Assembly: GCF_032854445.1 (NCBI RefSeq)
Contig: NC_088305.1
Coordinates: forward strand, 8,061,606-8,125,605
DNA from: Liolophura sinensis
Taxonomy: Eukaryota; Mollusca; Polyplacophora; Chitonida; Chitonidae
Reading direction: 5' to 3'
Length of the DNA: 64,000 nucleotides
Below, piece after piece: positions 44,001 through 55,017 of the stretch. A program made the translations under genes and the position numbers. Numbering within the stretch: the stretch's first letter is position 1; each line of letters starts with the position of its first letter. Below the pieces are notes generated by a model, which did no database searches, was not told where the DNA came from, and saw only the letters and a program-made list of their open reading frames with translations.

Positions 44001-46763
44001 CTTCGTATAACAAGTAATGATCATTACACTTGCCAGTGCCTTAGTTTTGAATATATACTGCATAACCGTTTGCCCATGCAGCTGATGCGAATTAACTGGT
44101 GGCCAGTGTAAAAAGATGAAACCATGCAGCTGTTTTCGATGAGCTGTTAATATAGCTAAACTTGAGGTGGAACGCGTAGGAAAACATGCAAAACACGTAG
44201 AGAAACATGCAAAACGTGTTGGACAACATGCAAAAGTAAATAACACGTTATTTTATAACATGCCAACATGCTTTGGTAGTGCAGATTATGTATTTAAAAT
44301 AAAACGTGTAAATCTCGTGTACAGGATAAACTTGCATATTGAATCAGTGATTGCATAGTACGCCTATAGGTATAAATATTCCGTTTCTTACGTAAGATCT
44401 ATTCTCTTAACATTGATAGGTTATCCCCGCTACGTCAGAGATTAATCATAAAATTTACCCAGCATACCAGACTTTTGATTTCTGTTTCGGTCACTACCCT
44501 GCTGCCTAAGAACCTTCATTTATAGACATGTGCTAATTGTGAGCTGACTCTGCTATACAGGTATACACAAAACATTTGTCAAAACGTATGAATAAGGTAC
44601 TTTCGGCAAGCTTTACCGCAATTTGGATGTTGTTCTAAAAAGACCTTAAATTTTTTTCTTCATTCAGACACATTTAAAGAACGAACTGCAGCCAAAAGAT
44701 TTCTGTAAGTGTGAGGAGTGGGGGGGGGGGGGGGGGGAGTGAGTACTTTCTTGTTTCCCTGAATAGCTTTCTGTTTCAGCAGCAATTTGCGGCTGTTTAC
44801 TAAAACAGCCCATGGTTTAATAGCTACGTCACCATACTGAGTAATCGCATGTGACGCACTGTTCAGGCAGCATGGAGCCTTGCTCGCAGGAATAGGCTAG
44901 CGAAAACGGTTTTACAATATACGTATAGCAGTACCGCTGCATCCATGCCCGATATTTTATTCGTTCTTAAGTGCTGCGCTGTGTAAGGTTTAAAGTAGTC
45001 AACTATACTTTTCAGGTTTTATGTGGTAGCTTCATTACTTATACGTGAAGTTCCGACATTAGGAGCGGTAGTCTTTAGATTTAATACAAATGCAAATTAA
45101 AATACTGCAAAAAAGACAATGTTGTCACTGGCGGATAAATATAGGCCATATCCATAAGTAAACATTGACCAACTCTCTATTACTAGGGCAAAACTGCCAT
45201 TTACTTTTTTAATTTCAGGATTGTATTGCAACTCCTAAATTGTGATCATCTACAAGTACAGTTTATGCTGATAAATGTGTAAAGACTGTATCAGTAACTT
45301 TTGAAGAGGTGTAAAGGCACAAAAATGGTATGTTTATTTACAGTCCGTAGTAACACACAAGCTAATTATACAGGTGCGCTACTTATGTTTTGCTGAAGAA
45401 ATAAGCCTAGCTGGCAAAATGTATGTCGATGATATTAGAAATATCTTAATTTCATTTTACTTCACTTTAAACCTGTGGAAGTGGTAAACGACAAATATTT
45501 TTAACTAGTTAATTTATTCTGAAGTGAAATCAGAATTTCATAAAACTTACCTGCTTCAGACGCTTGAGTTTCATGTCACATCCGTATAGTCCAGATACGT
45601 GGAAGGGAAAAAACGTGCAAAACTACTTTCTGTATTTAAAATCGTTTCGCGGCGTCGCTGATTCTACAGTATGCATCCACTGTTATACGATTATACGAGC
45701 GGAGCTCTTCCCAAATGAGAGCCATTTCTACCAAATGTACCGATAGGAAATAGACAAATTTATCGAAACATTTGAATCCATATTCTATAATATTCGTTCT
45801 TCTGGCTGTAAAACTGTAATAGTTCCGAAACGTGTTGAATTATGCTAGGGTTTCACCATTTTTAGCCATTTTGTCATGAATTACATTAAAAATAAAGTCA
45901 ATGATAATCAAGATATAAAAAATGTTGAGAAACAATCAGTGGTTCACAAAATATAATCAAGGAGGTGTTGCCACTTGTAAAGTAGTGCTTAACACTAAAG
46001 CACATTGCAAGTGTACATTTTAAAGTGCTGCGTGCGATAACGCAACCGATGTGCGTGTTCGATGGTGCAAGTATCACACAAGTGCGGTGAAAGTGATGAC
46101 AGTGTCAATATGGTGCAGATTTGTCCAGCGTGTTTTCACCATCTGTGCATGCGTGATTGTGCCACGTTTTCGATGCATGCGGGTATACGGTGCAGTCGTG
46201 CAAAAATAGTGAGTGAAAGTGGCATGCCAGCATACTGTGCAATTTTGCATTTGCAAAAGCATATGCATACAGGTATGTGCGTGAACAAAACGTTAATCAA
46301 AATGATGTATATAGTTTGCATAAATTGTCACATGGTCAATGAACATTCTGTGTTTTTAGATGCATAGATTATACAGAAAAGACAAAAAAGGAACCAGTTG
46401 AGAATGCCTATAAGCGTGAAAGATGAAATACAGAGCTTTAAAAACTTACTGTTAGCAAACAATAAAGGAAGATTCAAATACAAATGAAGAGTGGAGAGTT
46501 TTCTTAGAAAGTGCAATGATTATGGACCAAGTGTCATAACGACAATTACGTGCACGATGCAAATGATAATGTTGTGAAGGACGAGAGTGACGATGGGCAT
46601 AATGAATGTAACAGTAATGATCCAATAGTGACATTTCTAATAGCGATAACGACTCAAATAATGACATAACTACCCACTACGATAAAAAAAATCATTTACG
46701 ACAACAACTAAGTGGTAGGCGACGATAAAGACGATAATGTTGACGATAACAACAATGACTCAC
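44001..46763. other. Intron 2 (E2 to cassette 1)
   Basis: No exon recognised. A plus-strand frame at 46062-46367 is made of GTGCA/GCATG-rich low-complexity sequence. A long G run lies at 44718. Confidence 0.5.
44718..44739. repeat. Poly(G) run
   Basis: An almost pure G tract of about 19-20 bases in intron 2. Similar shorter G runs occur near 14310, 27823, 36654 and 54060. Confidence 0.85.
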
Positions 46764-46863
46764 CGCCACATTTGTACAGGTGCCGTCCCCCTCAGAGAAT
46801 GGTGTGCACGGATTCCAGGAAAAAGAGTTACCCCCAGCGTCAGAAGACTGGATATCTTTAAAT
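46764..46863 (-). CDS. Constant exon E2: middle of the MRH-like domain
   Basis: The exon lies between a strong acceptor (TTTTATTTGTCCAG) and a consensus donor (GCG|GTGAGT). It is 100 nt: one base completes Lys57 split from E1, followed by 33 codons ending in phase 0. It encodes residues 57-90, including FSWNPCTPFSEGDGTC and a final NVA. The aromatic-x-NPC-x-PF...C...VA pattern is typical of MRH/M6PR-like domains and supplies two cysteines. Its phase-0 end fits the phase-0 start of all five downstream E3 exons, which begin [A/S/M]CQ. I scanned the stretches upstream of each other E3 for a comparable NPC exon and found none, so this looks like a single shared exon. A 37-bp minisatellite ends about 140 bp before its acceptor. 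Confidence 0.82.
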
Positions 46864-47004
46864 CTGGACAAATAAAATAATAGGGCAAAATCTCATTTTG
46901 GACCATAAGTTAACCCACCCTTAAAATATAGCTGTGTCAGCTTCGCTTTGAGCTTCATGCGACTTATGGGCTATAATGTATTGCCATGGCCTGATTCATT
47001 AGAC

Positions 47005-48165
47005 TTGGTTCACGTCATGGCATACTGCACGGCCACTTGGTTTGGTTTACATCATGCCATACTGCATGGCCACTTGGTTTGGTTTACATCATGCCATACT
47101 GCATGGCCGCTTGGTTTGGTTTACATCATGCCATACTGCATGGCCGCTTAGTTTGGTTTACGTCATGCCATACTGCATGGCCACTTGGTTTGGTTTACAT
47201 CATGCCATACAGCATGGCCACTTGGCTTGATTTACATCATGCCATACTGCATGGCCACTTGGTTTGGTTTACATCAGGCCATACCGCATGGCCGCTTGGT
47301 TTGGTTTATATCATGCCATACTGCATGGCCACTTGGTTTGGTTTACATCATGCCACACTGCATGGCCACTTGGTTTGCTTTACGTCAAGTCATACTGCAT
47401 GGCCACTTGGTTTGCTTTACGTCATGCCATACTGCATGGTCGCTTGGTTTGGTTTACATCATGCCATACTGATTGGCCGCTTAGTTTGGTTTACATCATG
47501 CCATACTGCATGGCCGCTTGGTTTGGTTTACGTCATTCAATACTGCATGGCCGCTTGGTTTGGTTTACATCAGGCCATACTGCATGGCCACTTGGTTTGC
47601 TTTACATCATGCCATACTGCACGGCCACTTGGTTTGCTTTACGTCAAGCCATACAGCATGGCCACTTGGTTTGCTTTACGTCAAGTCATACTGCATGGCC
47701 ACTTGGTTTGCTTTACGTCATGCCATACTGCATGGTCGCTTGGTTTGGTTTACATCATGCCATACTGATTGGCCGCTTAGTCTGGTTTACATCATGCCAT
47801 ACTGCATGGCCGCTTGGTTTGGTTTACGTCATTCAATACTGCATGGCCGCTTGGTTTGGTTTACATCATGCCATACTGCATGGCCACTTGGTTTGCTTTA
47901 CATCATGCCATACTGCACGGCCACTTGGTTTGCTTTACGTCAAGCCATACAGCATGGCCACTTGGTTTGCTTTACGTCATGCGATACTGCATGGCCGCTT
48001 GGTTAGGTTTACATCATGCCATACTGCATGGCCACTTGGTTTGGTTTACATCATGCCATACTGCATGGCCGCATGATTTGGTTTATATCATGCCATACTG
48101 CATGGCCGCATGGTTTGGTTTACGTCAAGTCATACTGCACAGCCACTTGGTTTGCTTTCACTAAC
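47005..48165. repeat. 37-bp minisatellite with 296-bp higher-order repeat
   Basis: About 31 copies of a 37-bp unit (TTGGTTTGGTTTACATCATG then CCATACTGCATGGCCAC). A block of eight units recurs with a 296-bp step (for example TACGTCAAGTCATACTG at 47381 and 47677), showing recent block duplication. Since 37 is not a multiple of three and the unit has no stops, all plus frames stay open for hundreds of bases; these frames are artefacts. The array lies in intron 1, ending about 140 bp upstream of the E2 acceptor. Confidence 0.95.
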
Positions 48166-48754
48166 CTATTTGTTTATTTATTTGCCATGTTTAACGGTGG
48201 GAGAAACCAGCTAGATTTTGTTCTTGGAAACACCAAACATTTAAATATTTCAGATTTGAAGGTTTAGTGGTAAGATTGGTTTTGTCATGGAGCAGTTCTC
48301 TTAACCCCAAGGGCCGGTTGATCACAAGGGTATTAAAAAGTTATTCCAGGCGTATACACCTAATCTTATCCTAATACAAATTTAATGTGATTTAAGTCCA
48401 GACTTAAAGTTGCGACAATAGCTGGCTTTATATCAAATATGTAAGGATTGATATGACTGTCGCTTGGGCCATGTGCACGTGAGTCAAGCTACAGGATGCC
48501 TATGTATTATAGATGCTAGGAAAAGTGGTTCAACATATAACGTTGAACCTGATGTAAGAACATTACACAGATATGAAGAGATAAACACTATCGTGTGACA
48601 ATGCACATGACACTGCGTGTGACACAAACACTATGGACAGTGGACTTCCTGAATACACAATCAACGCAGGTATTCGAGCTGCATATGTCGGAAAAAATGC
48701 GTGTGATGTACATGTACCAGTGCGAAAATTGTGCCATAGAGTTTTACATGTATG

Positions 48755-48888
48755 TTTATTTATTTATTTATTTAACTGGTGCTTTACGCCGTAATCGAGA
48801 ATATTTTACTGTTACCACGGCAGCTAGTACTATGGTGACAGGAAACCGGGCAGAGCTCGGGGGAAACACACGACCATCTGCACTTTTA
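48755..48888 (-). mobile_element. SINE family 1, 3' half
   Basis: TTATTTATTTATTTAACTGG, TTTACGCCGTAATCGAGAAT and GGAAACCGGGCAGAGCTCGG in order; in intron 1. Confidence 0.82.
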
Positions 48889-48946
48889 CATGTATATAAA
48901 CACAGACAATATTATGAAAACAAGCTGTTTTATTAATCAATTTACT

Positions 48947-49445
48947 TCATAGGTGTATTACGCCGCACTCAACATTATTTCGCTTGTACAACGGCGCCCA
49001 GCAATATGGATAGGGATATAACATATAATTAAGACGTACAGCATAAAGAGTAAAACCAGAGCATCGACAACAGTGTCGTATTCGGCAAATGGTCAAACGT
49101 AACCGGTGAAATATGCCCTCTTGTCCGTTTACCTGAGTTAGTGTTTTATTCCAGCTGTTCATGTAAACGCATAAATAATTGTAATTCACATGCCCCTTAG
49201 CACCATGGCTTAAGCAGAACTGGAGCGATGTTAATCGAATTTATTAGAGTTTACTACTCTAGAATTACTCAAAACTTGTTCCAAGTACAGCCCGGGGCAA
49301 ACCCACGACCATCCGCAGGTTGTTGCCACACCTTCAGATGTATTACCGAAGAGGAAGCCAGCAAGTCGTTGCCTTGAGCTCACAGCGACGTACCAAAATG
49401 ATAAAAAGCTTTCGTGCCATTGTGGAACTTTAGCACGTTAACCAG
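48947..49445 (-). mobile_element. SINE family 1 split by an R1 element
   Basis: The tail part (48947-49010, ACGCCGCACTCAACATTATT ... CCCAGCAATATGG) and the remaining body (49288-49445, CCCGGGGCAAACCCACGACC ... CACGTTAACCAGCC) belong to one copy with about 15 bp missing. Between them lies R1 (49012-49286), so R1 arrived later. Confidence 0.7.
49012..49286. repeat. Dispersed repeat family R1, copy inserted in a SINE
   Basis: CAGCATAAAGAGTAAAACCAG, GGCAAATGGTCAAACGTAACC, CCTTAGCACCATGGCTTAAG and TAGAATTACTCAAAAC in R1 order, flanked by the two halves of one SINE. Confidence 0.75.
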
Positions 49446-51374
49446 CCTAAAGCATTTACTGACAATTGGAGATACTTGCTGTTTTTTAAGGCATCTTACT
49501 TCCTCTGTATCACAAACTATAATTCGGACAATTTCCGCTTTCTGTTAAAAGTAAAAACACTTTAAGTCATTGAGAGCGTCCTAATCTTGCAATTTTTTGT
49601 GTAATTTAACAAATTAATTCCCAGGAACGCGCTCTCGAGATCTAAACAAGACTTATCAACTCTTTGCTGTGAACTTGTAGTTACAACATTCTATATTGTG
49701 TACATTTTTTAGCAAAAATGATAAAACATTTTTTAAAACATCTTTCGTATCATCCTGAACTTAAAAACGTGCTACATATTCGTTTTAAAGATTTTACCCA
49801 ATAAAATAACCTAGTTACAAGTTTTCTTTTCATCAATTTTCCCAAGCGAAAGGCCTTGCGGCTTTGAATGACCCTTACAAGTTCTGTTATGATTATTACA
49901 GACCTTTAGTTAGAAGTTACAAGTTGTAATTTCTAACTTAACTTCAAATTTGAATTATTTTACCTATTCTAGTTTGACGTTACAAGTTGAACCCACAGCC
50001 AGTGTGTAGTAAAGGTTTCTAAACCTTCAGCCACGACCATTTGATCGTTTTTATTTTGGATAGAATGAAACGATCTTGCGTTAGTCCACAAGGAATGGTA
50101 GTGAAAAAAATGCAAAATCTCAATAGCTCCGACATCTCAATAAATACGATTTCGTGTCGTGTAGCACCCAGGTCCCTTGTTACATGAACGACCCATATTA
50201 AACCTTGTTTATATTAGTATAAACATTTTACCGACTGGCCCACAAACGACAGAGCGACCGACTTAATGGAAGCTAAAATTTGCATATCTACTTACCAGAC
50301 GAGTTTGTATTACAATATGTTTACTGCATTATATTTCATTACAATATACAAAACCGTACATTACATTGTATGAAAGGATAAAAAAGCTATAAATGTTCAA
50401 CGAATAAAGGAAGTAATATTGTGTGCAATGGCCGTTGTATCATACATGTGTTTATTCGCGAGATAATGAGATTTAGAAATGAACACCTTTGACCCGGCGC
50501 ATATGCCGCGTAACATCATCATGTTCTCCACGCGTCCAGTCCGTTTTCTACTTGGTAACCTGTGAAGGACATTTGTACTCGTGATAGATATACTTGCTGT
50601 TAGACATACCGGTTTCTAGTATTGTTTAATCAATCACGTCTTGAGTTGCAGTAGCACCTTTTTCAATGATGTGATCCCCATATATCTAAGGAAAATATGA
50701 AAAATGGCAGCGGGTTGCAGTTTGTGCGATATGCCCAACCGTACACATTCTTAGTCCCAGCGGACCTTGATACTGAAACCGGATACGATAAGGTAAACAG
50801 CAAAGCTATCGTGCGTCAATTTAATCTACACTTACTTTTATCATTCGTCACCTATCAAATAAAAATATACGTTATACAATCTTACTTTCGTGTTAGCTTC
50901 GGTACCAGAAAACGTGAAATACACGTCAACAGTAATCCTTTAAAGAGCAGGGTCAGGCTTCATGAAAGTTCAGTACATTGCCTAATGCCCACATGGTGTG
51001 TTTCTCCAGTTAAAGTCAAATAATAAATTGTTTATGGATGGTAAAGATATTGCGTAAACATAACATTTGTAATTAACCAGAAGAAACTTACTAACGTTTT
51101 ATGAGACCGGTTCACGGTACTTTCCACACTGCTATTTCGACATGGTGTTGAAAAAGTTTATTATGGAATGTAAATTTTTAGATTTCCACTCTCTCAATAT
51201 TCTTGGGGCCGTGGTGACAATAAGTCGTCGACGAGGCTCGCGCGGAGGGGTGGCACGTTTATTGAAAACCCCGTGTCAATAAGCTTTATATGTAGGGGAG
51301 AAATCTGTACGTAACACTTAGAAGAATGGGTCAGCGACTTGCCAAAGGTCTGTGGTTTACGCCGGATCCTCCGC
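49446..51374. other. Part of intron 1 with no recognised feature
   Basis: A/T-rich; the plus-strand frame at 50697-51023 shows no domain and no splice context I could support. Confidence 0.45.
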
Positions 51375-51450
51375 CAATGAAATTGCCCACCACGATGAAT
51401 CAGTGAAATATTCTTGAGTATAGCGCGAAACATCAATGAAATAAATATAT
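51375..51450 (+). mobile_element. SINE family 1 tail
   Basis: GTGAAATATTCTTGAGTATAG followed by AACATCAATGAAATAAATAT marks the 3' end in plus orientation. Confidence 0.7.
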
Positions 51451-51639
51451 ATCATGGAATCTCATTGCATTACATTTGAATTTTTTAGCAAAAGCAATCA
51501 GCCTTAATCTTTCCTTCCTGAAGACACGAATTTATATATTTAGGACAAAGCGTCAAATCAAACCGAGATATACGTAAATTGAAAGTAACATTACTGTATT
51601 TCTTAACTGCCTGATAAGGTAGGCTGCTACAAACAATAT

Positions 51640-51800
51640 AAATTGCAGCTTTTCATGCAATTTCATGAACAACTAGCATAAAACCTTAACGGAGGTAAGG
51701 TGACAAGAGGCAAAATTTCACTGGTCACGTGTGACCAATGGCCAACTAACACATTGTCGCCGCCTTTCTTCTCTTACTCTCCATGCTGTGGTCGATTGTA
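51640..51800. repeat. Dispersed repeat family R1, inverted partial copy
   Basis: TCACTGGTCACGTGTGACC, GGCCAACTAACACATTGTCG and CTCTTACTCTCCATGCTGTGG are the R1 core in the same direction as 15412-15720. Confidence 0.65.
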
Positions 51801-52417
51801 TTTGCGTACTGAAAACAAAGCTAGTCTGAATATGTTAAATTAACTTCAGTTAGGTTACAATGATTATACAGTATAACATTTAGTAGTTTATTTTGCAAAC
51901 TACGAGCCTCAAACTACGGCGCTGACGATTTTGCTGAAGTTCGCGCGATGAACGTGACAATGCTTAAATTGCAATACTGTGTTCAAACGCACTCTTAACA
52001 TTACACCTGACTTGATTGTAAAGGAACCTCCTTGTGAGTGGAGATGAATATTGAATTCAATCCGTGGCAAGTTCATGGAGGTTTATTACACAGGAAGAGT
52101 TATTTACTTTTAAAATGCTTGCATCCATCTATAGCCTATTTACTCATAGGCCTACATTATAGTATCTGAAAAAGCTAAAATATAATTTTCTAAGTGTTAA
52201 AACCATACATGCGGTATACAGAATATGAGTGCCAACAAGATTTACGCCGCATTATACCAGTTTGTAGGTTGTAATACAATGTTATTTGTAACATTTCACG
52301 ACGTAACAAACCAATGCGACAATCGTGTCATTCAACACGTCCACTATAGGTTTAAATACTTTTTTTGTCCTTTAGACATAACGGTTTAGCCACCATTTAT
52401 AATAACTTCAGACTTAC

Positions 52418-52582
52418 CTTGTTGTAAATACGGGCAGGGATGTCGGTCATATAGGCATTAAGTATATTAAGATATGGATGCTTTACTGTCAGAGTCAATA
52501 AAAGCGATTTGCTCGAGTCATCGTCCCGAGCAAATAATGTCTCTCTGTGTTCTAAACTGATGTTTTGTGCAGGGTGTGCCAT
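52418..52582 (-). other. Orphan exon-like open frame in intron 1
   Basis: An ATG at 52582 opens 55 codons (MAHPAQNISLEHRETLFAR ... ARIYNK) that end exactly at a strong AAG|GTAAGTC donor in phase 0. It has no cysteine and no signal peptide and does not resemble the MRH exons. Its end phase would fit E3 but not E2. A SINE tail lies directly upstream. It could be an alternative first exon, an exon of another gene, or chance. Confidence 0.3.
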
Positions 52583-52629
52583 TTTGATTCTGACTGAGAC
52601 CGTCTTCTTCAGCACATGAAATTCCATCT

Positions 52630-52860
52630 ATTTATTTGTTTGATTGTACACCGTACTTTTTTCCCGCTTGTATGACGGCGGCCATTATCATGCTGGGAGG
52701 AAACCGGTCATAGCAAAGGGAAATCTCACGACCATCCGAAAGCTTCTGCTGGACTTTCCCACCTATGACCGGAGAGGACCGAACATGAGCAGGACTCATA
52801 ACTCGTAATCGATGGTAAGACGCCCATGTGTTATTGTTCTACATTAGCTCGTCATGGAGG
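52630..52860 (-). mobile_element. SINE family 1, diverged full-length-like copy
   Basis: TTTATTTGTTTGATTGTACACC, GACGGCGGCCATTATCATGC and GACTTTCCCACCTATGACCG to CTCGTCATGGAGGCC, in order, within intron 1. Confidence 0.78.
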
Positions 52861-53169
52861 CCATCGTGGAATGTAATGACAATCGCCATTAGGCTGACCT
52901 GTCTGATGACTTCTTTAGGAAATAAAATTGCCATGAATTGACTAAGTAATGTATTAAAATCTAGCTCCCTAAATGGCTCGACTAAATATGCACTCATGTT
53001 CATGCTCGGTGGAAATCATCGACCTTCACCAGAGCCGAAGTCTCGATCTCATTGGTCAAAAGCCTGCATGATTGTCGCAATGACCCAACGCTTTATTTAT
53101 CTGAACCATTAAGACAGGGTTCCCTGAGTACATATTCGTTTAATTAACGTACGAACATAAGTAACATAC

Positions 53170-53339
53170 TTTGGGTCTCCACCTCCGCTATCCAATGGTG
53201 ACAGATCTATGGTCCCTTGTGAGTTCTTACAACTGCAAGCGCTAATTTTGGTACAATCATCCGCCAGTACCTTCCGTTGAGAAACCATGGTTGTGATCAG
53301 CAGCACGAACGTCAACAAATGGTAACTTGGAATCGCCAT
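53170..53339 (-). CDS. Constant exon E1: signal peptide and start of MRH/M6PR-like domain
   Basis: The exon starts at the only ATG of its open frame (53339, context ATCATGG); an in-frame TAA lies ten codons upstream. It encodes 56 codons plus two bases and ends at an AA|GTATGT donor. Residues 1-26 form a signal peptide (basic-free start, core LLTFVLLITT, likely cleavage after VLA). The mature protein begins DDC and has three cysteines in CTKISACSCK, followed by GTIDLSPL. A Cys-rich start followed by G-x-IDLxPL is usual for MRH (mannose-6-phosphate receptor homology) domains of secretory-pathway receptors. The protein should enter the ER as a type I membrane protein. The next exon in phase is E2, about 6.3 kb downstream. 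No second copy of this exon was found. Exon structure is clear; the family assignment rests on motifs, not on a search. Confidence 0.82.
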
Positions 53340-53471
53340 GATATTTCCCGAAAAACACAACAGCAACGTTTAAAATATGAAGTAGCCGCAGGTAAAAGCT
53401 ATTCGTAAAAAAACTCGTGGCCTGTACACCCCCTGATCTCGAATCTGACACAACGGAGCGTTATCATGGAT

Positions 53472-53481
53472 GTCACGTGAC
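53472..53481. promoter_or_regulatory. CLEAR-type palindrome GTCACGTGAC upstream of E1
   Basis: A perfect ten-base palindrome, GTCACGTGAC, lies 133-142 bp upstream of the E1 start codon. This is the consensus bound by TFEB/MITF-family factors in lysosomal gene promoters of vertebrates. The position is right for a proximal promoter, but the transcription start is not known and use of this element in this organism is inferred. Confidence 0.5.
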
Positions 53482-53590
53482 ATCTCGTTAAATCTCGGCA
53501 GGTCACGCGTCAGGTGACAAGCCATCACTTCTCGTTGGACAGTATGATATGCACGGAGCGTCCGAGGACCTTGATCCTCCACTGAATCGG

Positions 53591-53596
53591 CACGTG
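53591..53596. promoter_or_regulatory. Second CACGTG E-box upstream of E1
   Basis: CACGTG within GGCACGTGAG, about 250 bp upstream of the E1 ATG and 110 bp from the CLEAR-type palindrome. Just upstream on the minus strand is an A/T-rich GATAAATAAAG stretch that could act as a TATA-like element. Both are weak on their own; the pairing with the nearby palindrome makes the stretch 53340-53620 the likely promoter region. Confidence 0.3.
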
Positions 53597-53619
53597 AGTC
53601 CGCTTTATTTATCTGCAAT

Positions 53620-55015
53620 GTGCAAGTATGAAAGGGGAGGTAATTTCTGGGCCGAATTTTGCTGAGTCACGTAAACGGGTAACTGAAGATGATCAAGAAG
53701 AAGGGTTAGCGGATTGCTGCTGCTGCAATGTTGGGGACTGATTAATTAAAGAGGTTATGCTGGGGATTGTAGGCAAAAAATCTGTATTACATAATCAAAT
53801 CGGATTCGCTGTAATTACTAAGAATAGTACACTTTATTATCTTTCAATCAACATTTATAACTCGCACTTATTCCTTTTATAGAGTTAAAATGATTCTAAG
53901 ATTCGAAAAGCTTATAATGCTATTCACTTCATAAATTAGAGGAACTTTAATACCTCTTTTTTAACGGAAACACTCACAAAGACGAGGCTGAAAGGTATTG
54001 ATGTGGGCTATTCTAAAATAATAACAAAACTTCGATTGGATTAAATTTTGTGGGTGGTGGTGGGGGGGGGGGCGTGGACAAAACTGTGGTATAGACTTTC
54101 AGACTTATACAGTGACATAAAGCCTGGGTAACCAGCATTGTAAAACCATACAAAGATGGTTGGGGATAAAAGCATGTGCGTGTAAATTTCAATTTTCCGT
54201 GTTCTTTTTGATGAGGAACTAACCCTTCACCAGTCATTGATTTATTCATTCCTTTTTCTTTTCATTTAATTCATTATTTATTTCATTTGTGCATCGAAGT
54301 GAAGCCCTACAAACAGTGTACGCCTATATAAAGCTTCAGTTAACAATTTCCTCAGTGCGCAAAAAAAAATTTATTTCACTTGTCTTCATCAACATTCTCG
54401 AGAAATTAGTGTTTCAAGCTGCACTAAAGAATATTTCACTCACACGACAGCGGCCAGGATAATGGTGGGAGGAAAGCCGACAGGGTCCGGCGAAAAACCA
54501 TGCCCATTCGCAGGTTGCTTGGAGACATTTCCACGTACTGCCAGAGACGAAGCCAGCATGAGCTGGACTTGACCTCACAGCCCCGCACAGTAGTCCCAAA
54601 ATACTTGGTATAAAGTGCCGAGTGTTTGTGTTTTAAGTACATGAAGCGCGATTTGATCTTCACACAGAAATCTGTGACGAGTTTTTTTAGATGACCTAGT
54701 GTTCGAAAGCGGGAGAATCAGCCCATTGTCTTCCATCCTGACGCTTCAACGTAAACAGTTATATGTTAAAAATTACTCTCAAGCAACGGGCTGATATTCG
54801 GCTAAATTCGACTTGGTGAGTTTTCAGGTTTCTGAGTTAGGGGGAGGGGAGGGGGAGGGGAGGTGGAGGGGGTAATTTGTATAATTTGTATTATTTTTCT
54901 GTCCATGAAGGTGATGTACGTCAGACAGTTCATTGAAATTACATGCACGTTATTGAACTTCGAACAAGTCATTTCCAGTAAACTTCGAAAAATAAATAGA
55001 AACCGGTTATTGAAA
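53620..55015. other. Upstream flank of E1; one SINE, otherwise nothing recognised
   Basis: A/T-rich sequence with a G run near 54060 and a GGGGA-rich run near 54840. No exon seen. Confidence 0.45.
54412..54592 (-). mobile_element. SINE family 1, partial
   Basis: AAGAATATTTCACTCACACG, ATAATGGTGGGAGGAAAGCC and AAGCCAGCATGAGCTGGACT in order. Confidence 0.8.
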
Positions 55016-55017
55016 AA

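Noticed and set aside
46062-46367. Plus-strand 101-codon frame with many Cys and His
   Set aside because: Made of low-complexity GTGCA/GCATG sequence; the Cys and His pattern fits no zinc-finger spacing.
47037-48164. Several overlapping long plus-strand frames (up to 270 codons) with WFGLHHAIL-type repeats
   Set aside because: They are open in all three frames because the 37-bp unit has no stops; no start context, domain or codon bias.
53370-53618. Minus-strand 82-codon frame directly upstream of E1
   Set aside because: It opens with a TTG, not ATG, ends before E1 and overlaps the likely promoter and 5' untranslated region.
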